This document shows, in pieces, positions 45,414 through 54,588 of a stretch of DNA of 64,000 nucleotides (position 1 is the first letter of the stretch; the number at the start of each line of letters is the position of its first letter). The DNA is from Phlebopus portentosus (Eukaryota > Basidiomycota > Agaricomycetes > Boletales > Boletinellaceae): positions 2,356,001-2,420,000 of the forward strand of contig JAYXKI010000004.1 of the NCBI GenBank assembly GCA_037892935.1, given 5' to 3'. The notes beneath the pieces were generated by a model. It was not told the origin of the DNA and ran no database searches. It worked only from the letters and a program-made list of their open reading frames with translations. Made by a program: the position numbers and the translations under genes.

Positions 45414-47042
45414 TGAAGAGTAAGTCTGAAGCTTGGGAACGTACGGAGTCGTTACGACCAGTTCCGTGGTGTTCCGACTGGTTTCACTCGGTTTCGACTG
45501 GTTTCGCTCGAACGAGTGAACTTAGCAAGAACGCCATAGTCCAGATGGCACGTGCACCGTTCTTTGATCGGCCATCAAGACGGGAGAATCACGGCATCGA
45601 GTTTGCACGCATCGATCACAAGTCTCCGGACCTCGGACCCGCATTCCAGACAAAGAGATTTGACCCTGCAACCTCGTCCTCAGTCCCTCTCCTTTGTTAA
45701 ACATCGCAGACTTACTTTGTCAGGCTAGCCAGAGCCCTTCCAAGTCGTTTCCCCGAGTTCCGCTTCGTTCTGCTCAAAGAGACCCGGTTCCGAAGGTTCC
45801 GCACATTTTCTGACCTTTCTATATGCGTCCCCTTTAATCCATTATGCTCTCATTCCAGACATGCTTAGTATTGTTTCTTTTGACCTATGTGTCCCTTAAA
45901 CCATTCCTATGCGCTCCTCTCCTTTGTAGATAGCGATATGTGTTCCCTTTTCTTTATGACGTAGGTTCTCTGACCACTGGGAGGCTCAGTCTTGGACGTT
46001 TAGTATAAATATAGCACGACTCTCGTAGTAGAGAGACAGCTTAGTCGGAGCTGAGTGGGAGCTTAGCTTGCAGTTCTCACATCGTCTCAAAGCCTCTCGA
46101 CCTCTAGTCTACTTGTTCGTAGTGGACTCTCTCGTCTCTATAGTCTAATATACGACATTTCGTGTTCTGTACAGTCGATCGGTGATCTCTCTTCGCAGTA
46201 GAGCCGTTCGTGCGTTCGTATAGTTCGCCGTCATCGTATAAAGGCTTCTCTATCTCCTCTCACCCGAAACAAGACCCCCTCACGTGTTTCGATCTGTTTC
46301 GCCCGGTTTCGCTCGTAACTCAGTTACTCCGCGTGCCGCTCGCAATTTGGTCTCGCAACACCTTCTCCTCTCCATTGTCGTCGGGAAAGGACACCATATC
46401 ACCCCTTTCCTCTTGACTTTCCACTCTCCGCTTCCTCAAGACCAGCCCAGTGCTATTCCGCATCATTTCGATCAGAAACGGTCGGTTTAATCGTCCCACA
46501 CATATCCTTCGATTCTCTCAGTCCCCTTCCGTCATCGTTTCGCACCTCCATTCCTCGCATCACATTTCGACACACTCAGCAATTGTCCTTCGTCCATCGA
46601 ATCGCGTTTCAAATCGTTACACCGCGTTCCGACACTTAAGACTACGAGTGAGATCGACTGCAGTCGCTTGCCAGTGTGTTAGCACAGTCGATTAGTCACG
46701 TTCGGGTTGGTGGTTCAACTAGCATAGCTTAGTTAGTTTAGTTCTTGTGCCTTGGGTTAGTCGGCTTTAGTCCAGAGCTCGCAGTTGAGCCGGAGAGTTG
46801 ATTTAACCTTTGCACCGCCACCGTCAATCTCGGGAGAAGCCTACCCTCGGAATTCCTCCTCGAGCGCTTCCCTCATATCCCCGGTTCTCTCCAAGCCCTT
46901 CCATTGTCTATCCCTATTTCCCTCCACTCCTTCGTGCCCTTAGCTCGGGTGTAATTCTCTGCTGACCGTTTGAAGGTATTCTAGGGCAGCCCCTCGAACT
47001 ATACACTCCCTGTCCGGCATCAGAACGTCCATAGGAGTTTCA
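45414..47042 (+). repeat. 5' LTR of element E (1629 bp)
   Basis: TGAAGAG to ATAGGAGTTTCA; TATA box TATAAATA at about 46004. The following base run AGTGGAGCCCACTG matches E2 and may hold the primer-binding site (TGGAGCCCAC from 47045); I cannot match it to a particular tRNA. Confidence 0.93.
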
Positions 47043-47503
47043 AGTGGAGCCCACTGCGAGGCGGATTTCACTGTCCAACCATTACGAATACCCCGCCAAA
47101 TTCGTCTAGCAGACGAGTTACACGTAGCCAATCCGCTCGAGTCCCTGTAGAACATCAGGTTTTGCCGCCGACTCGAAGGCCGAGGATTGTCAATCGCAAC
47201 TTACGTTCCACTGCAGAAAATGCGGAACACAGCGAAACACCCTTGCGACAATCCGTTAGCGCCATTCCTTCCAACACCAATTCCCTAGATCATTCCCCAT
47301 CTACCATCGCCGATTCAGAACTCCCCAACCTCTCATCCGTGCCAGCTTCCACCCCAAGCTCACCGAACAGACCAGCTAGCCCGCCTACCAATTACCAACT
47401 ACCTACCGGAACTCAACAGATCTTAGCCAGCAACGCAGCAATAATAGCTCGTCTGTCTGCAAACGCTAACGTATTACAACAACTTGCAAATCGACAAACC
47501 GCA
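47043..47503 (+). other. E leader, open and in frame with Gag, no ATG
   Basis: From just after the LTR to the Gag ATG, the frame of Gag is open for about 150 codons (SSRRVTRSQSARVPVEHQ.., SPPTNYQLP.., NVLQQLANRQTA) and contains no Met codon. The same open frame exists in E2. It could be an N-terminal extension begun at a non-AUG codon or merely untranslated leader. Confidence 0.6.
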
Positions 47504-49513
47504 ATGGCGTACCAACCGCCCTCGCGTGGGGACAAACGTGCCCCAATGTTTGACGGCTCAGAACCAAAGGAACTCCCTAGGTTCTTCGAAGACGTTGCAG
47601 AAATCGTAAGACAGGCCGCGTGGAACGATAGAGATCACGTCCGAAAGTTCTTGTACTATGCGAAGACCGACGTCGCGGAACTTTGGGAGACTACTGACGA
47701 GATTAACGACCCGAACCCTGATGTGGAGACGGTGAAGAGAGAGATTATAGCTCTATACCCGAGTCTCACGGCAGGGAAACGCTACTCCAAGGGAGAACTG
47801 GAGCATTTGGTCGTAGAACGGGCAAAGAAAGGGATCAAGAACTGAGAAGACCTAGGCGAATATCATCGAGAATTCGTCAGGCGCTCTAAGTATCTTATAA
47901 CGAACGGAAAGATCTTGGAGTCCCAAGCTGACGAGATGTTCCTGATGGGAATTACAGGAGACCTTAGAGAGGCGCTCATTCGTCGTATCGAGATTAAGCT
48001 GCCAGACCACGACTCATCTACGCCTTACAAGATTAAAGACGTTCTCGAGCATTCGAATTTCGTGCTAGGAGGAAAGATTGTGGGCAGTTTCGGCAGTAAC
48101 TTTCCACCCCCAGCTACCGGAGAAGCTTCGACAAGTATCGTGAAGAAGGAAGAAGTGGATTTGGCCAGGGTAATGGATACGTTGAAGAGTTTTCAGGTTA
48201 CGCTAGACGCCCTGAGCAAGGGGAACGTTCCGCATCGACCAGGGGCGGAACGCAGCGAAACTCCATGAAACCCAGTTTGCAACTTCTGCGGCAAAGCAGG
48301 ACACTATATTCGATCGTGTACGAAGGTTCTCAAGTACATCCAAGCCAGAAAGTGCGTTAGGAGCCAGGATGGAAGGATTGTGTTGCCGAATGGCGGTCTC
48401 ATTACGAGGTCGCTACCGGGGAACAATTGCAAAGAACGAATCGATAGCTTTCATGCTAAAGCCCCGGCGACACACACAGTAGGGATGGTCGAGTCGGTCA
48501 CGCCCGCATATAGCCATCAAGCTGGTCCAGCGTACGCATATAGTCACGACGAAGAAGATCAGGACGAGCAGGAAAACTACGACATCGAACGTTTGGAGAT
48601 TTTGATTAACGAGGCGAAGAAGAAGGCAGCTGGTGGACGAAGAACGAAGCCCGATGGCGTAGAGATCCCTAGAGTTCAGCCTCATAAGAAGGCGCAGGCG
48701 AAACCGCAGCCCGCGCCACCGAGTGGCGCGCGGCCCTCGACAAGGTCACTCCAGTCACTGCAGCAGGACGACATTACCAGGAAATCACAACCCCAGTATA
48801 AATACGTCGTACCAATAGAAGACTTGAGCGCAGTCTCCAACGTTCTGACTCGTACCCTCGATACCCCTATCACCATCAGCCAACGTGAACTCCTCTCAAT
48901 CGCCCCGGACGTTAGGAAACAGATGAAGGAGCTGACGACGGCGAAGAGATACAACGTGGCTGAAGTCAAATACGGTGAGGTCGTAGATGATTCACTTACG
49001 TTACAAGTTGGGCGTTTCGCGTCGGAACAAGTCGAAACAGGCGAAACGCTTTCGACGGAGGAAATACTGGTGCTTAGTGGACAAGGCGTTGCCGCAGAGG
49101 CATCCATGCCCCTCAGGACCGTTAGCGCATTGATTGAAGACACTCTGGAAGTCGAATGCGTGCTCGACCAGGGAGCCGTAGTGTGTCTGCTCCACGAAGA
49201 CGTGTGGGAGAAGCTTCAGATACCCCTATCCCCTGACAAAGGAATGATCCTCGAGACAGCAGACGCAGCTAGGTCATCTACCATTGGCATGATCTCTAAT
49301 GCGAAGTTCACGATAGCCGGGATTGACGTTTCGCTCCAAGTGCAAGTCGTTCCGAACGCTCCCTTCCAGGCTTTGTTGGGGAGACCGTTTTTCGCTATTA
49401 CGGAGTGCGAAACGAAGGATTACACGTCAGGTGACCAACATATCACCTTAACGGACCCGAACGATCGCAGAAAGCAAAGCAAAGTGGCCACCGGAATTCG
49501 AACGATCGCGTGA
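47504..49513 (+). pseudogene. Gag and protease of element E, two in-frame stops
   Basis: ATG at 47504 (MAYQPPSRG). The frame is continuous with TGA at 47843-47845 and 48266-48268; E2 has CGA at both, so both are CpG C-to-T changes. The zinc knuckle is near 48286-48327. The protease-like segment reads CVLDQGAVVCLLHEDVW (about 49155-49205) and LLGRPFF (about 49375), with Asp-Gln-Gly in the active-site position instead of Asp-Ser/Thr-Gly. The frame ends TGA at 49511-49513. It processes and packages the element's products in the live family. Confidence 0.9.
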
Positions 49514-51228
49514 GGACCACTTCCAAAGGGTTTTCCGCAAGCGTCGAGGAACTGATTGAGAGAAATCGGCGAGACGAGAATGGTAGTAACGAATTGCCGG
49601 TTCAGGTATTTTCCTATGATTTCGAATTTATTTCACACATGATCCCATCTCTTTTCAACCAACGATTGCCTTATTTATTAAACAAAAATTGCTATACTAC
49701 TGACAAAGAAGAACGGTCATATCGTTCATGTGTTTTAGAAACCCCAGAAGAAGAAGACGCGGCAGTAATGGCTTACAAACGAGTAGCGCAGAAAGTCAGG
49801 CCGATCCCGGGAGTCCTTCCAGAAGAGTACAGGATCGTGCGAAGGCAGCATCTGGATCCGTTGAGAGGGATGCCCGAGATGCCAATTGTACCAAAGCCGT
49901 TCGAACCCACGGGTCGTGTAACCACTGAAAGGATGGAAGCACTGAAGATCGACGAGAATACCTTTCTGTGGCCGGCGGAGAGGTTATTAGTGAAGAATCT
50001 GATTATGTTGCAGGGAGAAGCGTTAGCATAGACTGAATCCGAACGTGGAACACTCGATCCGACGTATTTCGACCCGATACGCATTCCCACGATACCGCAT
50101 ATACCGTGGCAGCACAAGAGCATTCCAATTCCCCCGGGAATTCATGACAAGGCCCTCGAGCTTATTCGAGAGAAGATTCGCAACGGGGTTATTGAACCGT
50201 CGAATTCGTCGTATCGATCTAGATGGTTTTGCTTGGTAAAGAAAGACAAGGAAACGTTACGATCCATTATCGACTTGCAGGATCTTAATGCAGTTACGGT
50301 CAAGGACTCGGCAGTACCACCGAACGTCGAAACAATCGCAGAGAGCAGTGGTGGACGAGCTTGTTACACGGAGTTGGATTTATTCGTGGCATTCGACCAA
50401 AGAAAGCTGGACGAACAATCTCGAGATCTTACTACGTTCCAGACACCCTTGGGAACATTTCGAATGACGGTTCTACCAATGGGATACACCAATTCATTGC
50501 AGATTATGCATAACGACGTGGCCTTTATCCTTCAGGATGAGATTCCGCACGTTACAAACCCTTTCGCAGACGATGCGCCCGGTTTAGGTCCGAAATCACG
50601 ATACGAGTTACCAGACGGTTCGTACGAGACCATACCGGGAAACTCCGAGATTCGTCGTTTCGTGTATGAGCATATATGCGATGTGAACAGGATTTTGCAG
50701 CGAATGAAGGCGGTAGGTGGAACGTTTTCAGGGAAGAAGTTGGTGCCGTGTGTGGAGTCAGCGGTATTCATTGGACACAAGTTAACGTACCAGGGATGCG
50801 AGCCAGACGATTCGAAAGTGCAGAAGATACGAGATTGGCCGCCATGTAGAACGCTGACGGAAGTCAGAGGATTTCTGGGAACGGTAGGAGTCCTTCGAAT
50901 TTTCGTCAAGGATTATTCGAAACTCGCTCGCCCGTTGTACCGCATGACAAGGAAGAACCAGATTTTCGCGTGGACAGATGAAGAACAGAATGCAATGGAC
51001 GAACTAAAGCAAGCCGTTATTCTTTGCCCCGCGCTGTGCGCAATCGACTACGTGTCAGACAACGAAGTAATACTGGCGGTAGACTCATCTATTATTGGAG
51101 TTGGTTGGTATTTAGGACAAGAGCACTCGGATGGAAGGCGAAGGATCAATCGATTCGGTTCTATTAACTGGAATCAGACCCAGGCATCGTATTCACAGCC
51201 GAAAATCGAGTTATACGGCTTATTTTGA
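49514..51228 (+). pseudogene. RT and RNase H of element E (F-x-D-D type with long loop)
   Basis: The forward frame one base back from Gag opens before 49514 and carries a linker (RVAQKVRPIPGVLPEEYRIV, ENTFLWPAERLLVKNLI), a TAG at 50029-50031 (probably TGG originally, before TESERGT), then RT: IPIPPGIHDKALELIREKI, SNSSYRSRWFCLVKKDK, YTELDLFVAFDQ, TPLGTFRMTVLPMGYTNS. The catalytic box is NPFADD, followed by an extra loop (SRYELPDGSYETIPG) before ILQRMKAVGGTFSGKK. RNase H follows (LAVDSSIIGVGWYLGQEH) to TGA at 51226-51228, probably an old CGA. This architecture is known to me from agaricomycete gypsy elements. Confidence 0.88.
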
Positions 51229-52458
51229 GCATTGCACGCGATGCGACTGTATCTCATCGGAGTCCGGAATCTAGTAGTCGAAATGGACGCAGCATACATC
51301 AAGGGGATGATCAACAATCCCGACCTGCAGCCCAATGCGACCATTAACAGATGGATCGCAGGTATCCTTCTCTTCAGTTTCAAGCTCAGACACATCCCAG
51401 CAGCCGATTTCCAATGTACCGATGGATTATCCAGACGAAGAGCAGCCGAAGAAGACCCCCCTCCTGATGAAACGTATGAAGACTGGGTAGACAAAACGTA
51501 CGGATTTGCGATAGAAGAGCCGGTTTCGACATACCAAGTAGCGCAACAGGGCGGAACACCTAGCGAAACAGCGACCAAGGACCTATTTCCTTCTACGGAA
51601 TCCGCGAGAACGAAGGATAGCCGCTTAGATGATGTCACGAAGCTAATCACGCATCTCACACGCCCAGACAATCTTAGCGATAGTGGCTATGCGAAGCTAA
51701 TCAGGTACGCAGCTGACTTCTTCGTGAAAGGAGGCCGTCTGTGGAGAAAGGCGCGGAACGGCCGGCACCAAGTCGTAATAGAAGCAAAACGCAGATGGGA
51801 CCTAGTCAAGCAAGCTCACGATGATCTAGGACACAAAGGAATTTTCTGCACTCGAATGCGACTGCTGGAGAGATTTTGGTGGCCGTCCTTAGGACAGGAC
51901 GTGAAGTATTTTGTGCGCACCTGTCATGAGTGCCAGATACGCCAGACGAAGAATATTCTTATCCCACCGAACGTACCGGAGGTAGCCCCTCTGTTTCAAC
52001 GCATCCATATTGACTCGAAGGTTATGCCGAAATCGAGTGGATTCCGGTATATCGTGCATGCGCATTGTTCGTTAACCGCGTATCCCGAATTTAGACTTCT
52101 TCGAGAAGAAACTGGCAAGACCGTAGGCCAGTTTATCTTTCAGAACCTTTTGTGTCGATATGGAGCATGCCCCGAAATCGTTACAGATAACGGCACACCA
52201 TTCGTCGCCGCGCTAGATTACTTGAAGACGCGGTATCACATCAACCACATTCGGATTTTGTAAGGACTTGAACATTTTCCTTTTCTTTTCTGACGTCATC
52301 ATTTATTTTAATATTCTTTTTTCTTTTCTTTTATTTTTCTTATGCGCTTACTCATCCTTTTGCCGGAACTTTCCACAATGTTCTATCACGCTCACTAATC
52401 ATCCCATTCCTTGTCATGTGACTTCCCATTAGGGTAGACCTTTCCCGCGCCCAAAGTC

Positions 52459-52465
52459 TATATAA
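52459..52465 (+). promoter_or_regulatory. TATA box of copy D LTR
   Basis: TATATAA, conserved in the LTRs of copies A, B, C and D. Its first base lies 34 bp before the self-primer, so transcription starting at or near 52493 would place the primer at the RNA 5' end. Confidence 0.75.
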
Positions 52466-52492
52466 GTAGATAGTTTGACTCTTTCGTTCCTT

Positions 52493-52503
52493 GTCTTTCT
52501 ATT
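52493..52503 (+). promoter_or_regulatory. Self-primer (predicted mRNA 5' end)
   Basis: GTCTTTCTATT; exactly complementary to 52719-52729, with pairing failing on both sides of the 11 nt. In Tf1 of fission yeast the first 11 nt of the mRNA fold back to prime reverse transcription. The start of transcription here is inferred from the TATA box. Confidence 0.75.
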
Positions 52504-52718
52504 CTACTTACCTTCACTGCGACATAGGTATCTACTCTTGTATTATTAGTTTACTGAAATCTACTTACCTTCACTGCGACATAGCGTTCGACGGTCTGGA
52601 CTTAAGCCTCGTCTTAGCTGTCTTGACCTGAGCGACGCGCTTGGGATTATCTCATTCGCGCTTGTTTGTTGTTGTGTTGGCCTGCCTCGACTCAATCCTT
52701 GAGCCGTCCGCCTAACAT

Positions 52719-52729
52719 AATAGAAAGAC
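52719..52729 (+). promoter_or_regulatory. Primer-binding site of copy D, self-complementary
   Basis: AATAGAAAGAC, starting two bases after the last LTR base (one spacer base). This is where a primer-binding site must lie, and it does not begin with TGG as tRNA-primed sites do. Confidence 0.75.
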
Positions 52730-53133
52730 CTACCTCTGGCTCACGCCCGATTCCGTTGTCGTCGAGCGCTCGCCTGTGACGTGTCCCCTGAAGTATATCT
52801 TCGAAGGACGACATCGAACGAAACCCGGTTCCTACCGTGCAGACAACAAACCCCTATCTTGCCCGTCGAAGTCCGATTGACTCCGACGTGACCCGATAGT
52901 ACCCGAAGTATCAACCAATCACATCACCGTGGCGCTCCGAATCACCCTTCTCTGGAACTCCCATCAAACCTTCTCGTGGGTAACACATAGAGTCCAGTCG
53001 TCGACAAGTATCTCCTTCATTATCTACCTCGGAGCCTTTCATTTAGTCATCAATTTCAAAGACGAGCCGGTTATCCGAAGTCGGTCCCGCCCGAACAGCA
53101 TCCCGATCCCCGTTCCACCCCCAGCCTATCAAG
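52730..53133 (+). other. 5' leader of copy D, free of ATG
   Basis: No ATG in any frame, continuing the ATG-free R-U5 of the LTR. An open frame from 52929 to 53147 lacks ATG and is not collinear with Gag. The segment CCCCTGAAGTATATCTTCGA and others are conserved in copies B, C and F, which suggests a structured packaging or translation element. Confidence 0.6.
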
Positions 53134-54588
53134 GTGGAGCTAACTGACGAGCAACGAGCGGCCCTCCCTGCGAACTCTAGGTGGAGCGCCTCGAGGGGAC
53201 ATTATATCGTCAAAGCAGGAAATCAAGTCTTCGGCGCCTGGTGGGACGAGACTGCCAAGAGGTGGTACTCCCAGAGGGAAGGAAGGTCCATCCACTGGAG
53301 AGTGAAACAAGAAGGCGACGTAGACGAGCCCTCACCTCCTACTCCGACGCAACCAACGGCCCCCTTACCAGAACCATCGGGTTCGACCACTCAAGCGTTG
53401 GCCCCCACTGTTGAGCCTTCTCCGGCATTTGGAAAGTTCCGAGAACCAGCGCCGCTTATACCGAGTGAAGAAGACGAAGAAGAAGAAGAAGAACACGAGA
53501 TGTCATTATCAAAGGAAGCGATGACTGATCTCGCGACGGCGGTCGCACTAGCGCTCCAAGCTGCAGGCGAAGGTGCGAACCAAGGATCAAAGGTGTCGAA
53601 GAAGGTCCACGTCGCCAAACCAAGAGACTTCGATGGTGAACACGATTATGTGGACTTCAAGCGAGAGCTGCACCTCTACATCTATGCATCTGAGTCAGAG
53701 TTCAGGACGAACAAGAGTAAGATTATGTTCGCCCTGTCGTACATGAAGAGTGGTGCTGCGGCTCGCTGGGCAGAGAGTTACACCAGTGGAGCAGTCGATG
53801 CAGACGGCAACCTAACGTTCACGGACGCCTGGGACGCCTTCTTAAAGAAGCTGGACACTTCGTTCGATGACCCTGCCAGATCCCAAAAGGCCTTTGAACG
53901 ACTAGATGCAATGTACCAAGGAGACCTCAACGCCGACGAGTTTTTCAACAAGTTTGACATTTGTCGAGTGGATGCTGGCCTAGCAACAGAGGCACACGAC
54001 GAATGGTTGATGAGCCGCCTGAAGAGGGCGCTAAACCCGAAGGTTGTGGAAGGGGTCATGAGATTGCCCAATGAACCGACGTCGTATGAAGAGTTCAAGA
54101 AAGCCGCCGTCAAGGTCGACAGGGTCGAGCGCCAAATCAGGGACCTGATGGCTGAACGTCGGAGAAAGACAATTAGTTCGACAGCGATGAAACCAGCTCC
54201 GACACCACCAATGAGACGTTTTATGCCGCCTCAACAAGCAGCCCGTCCTTTCGTACCCCCCGCTCAAGATCGTCGTGATGCTACAGGAGTAACGTATGGA
54301 GGCTTAGGACAACCCATGGAGGTGATGATGAACCAGGCGCGTCATACACGTACTTGTTACAAGTGTGGTCAGGTGGGCCATTACATCAGGGAATGCCCGC
54401 GAGGTCGTGAAGCAATACGTGCCATCATCGCAGCCTTCGTCCCAGCAGACAGAAAGGCGCTCTTCGAGGAACTCGGCCAAGCAAAGGAATCCTCCTTCGA
54501 AGAGGATGATGACGTCGATGTACGAGCGGTACCTGCTGAGCTGGAAGAACTCATAGAAGGCGAGGGTTTTCCAGAAGACCAGGCGTAG
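53134..54588 (+). CDS. Gag of copy D (about 484 codons from a GTG; first ATG at 53500)
   Basis: Structural protein of the retroelement. Order: a conserved N-terminal domain (ELTDEQRAALPANSRW, GAWWDETAKRWYSQREG), Pro-rich linker, a Glu-rich run (about 53466-53496), the retrotransposon Gag domain (about residues 170-330, including VAKPRDFDGEHDYVDFKREL and AFERLDAMYQGDLNADEFF), a basic region, and a CCHC zinc knuckle (54355-54396). The frame opens at 53047 and contains no ATG before 53500, which would remove the N-terminal domain. I place the start at GTG 53134 because coding conservation among copies begins there and its context (A at -3, G at +4) is favourable. Translation from AUG 53500 is the alternative. 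Confidence 0.88.
   Translation: MELTDEQRAALPANSRWSASRGHYIVKAGNQVFGAWWDETAKRWYSQREGRSIHWRVKQEGDVDEPSPPTPTQPTAPLPEPSGSTTQALAPTVEPSPAFGKFREPAPLIPSEEDEEEEEEHEMSLSKEAMTDLATAVALALQAAGEGANQGSKVSKKVHVAKPRDFDGEHDYVDFKRELHLYIYASESEFRTNKSKIMFALSYMKSGAAARWAESYTSGAVDADGNLTFTDAWDAFLKKLDTSFDDPARSQKAFERLDAMYQGDLNADEFFNKFDICRVDAGLATEAHDEWLMSRLKRALNPKVVEGVMRLPNEPTSYEEFKKAAVKVDRVERQIRDLMAERRRKTISSTAMKPAPTPPMRRFMPPQQAARPFVPPAQDRRDATGVTYGGLGQPMEVMMNQARHTRTCYKCGQVGHYIRECPRGREAIRAIIAAFVPADRKALFEELGQAKESSFEEDDDVDVRAVPAELEELIEGEGFPEDQA

Larger units (their letters stand above)
52259..52717 (+). repeat. 5' LTR of copy D
   Basis: TGTAAGGACT to CGCCTAACA. Its U3 has a T/C-rich run, then a TATA box; the presumed R-U5 contains two copies of a 58 bp unit (each with CTACTTACCTTCACTGCGACAT). 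It differs from the 3' LTR at five U3 positions within 52364-52451. Confidence 0.96.

Noticed and set aside
52737..52755. TGGCTCACGCCCGATTCCG as a tRNA primer-binding site of copy D
   Set aside because: It lies about 20 nt from the LTR and I could not match it to a tRNA 3' end, while an 11-nt self-complementary site stands directly at the LTR edge.
52929..53147. 72-codon frame upstream of Gag in copy D as a small gene
   Set aside because: No ATG, and the homologous stretches in other copies show frame changes. It is treated as leader.
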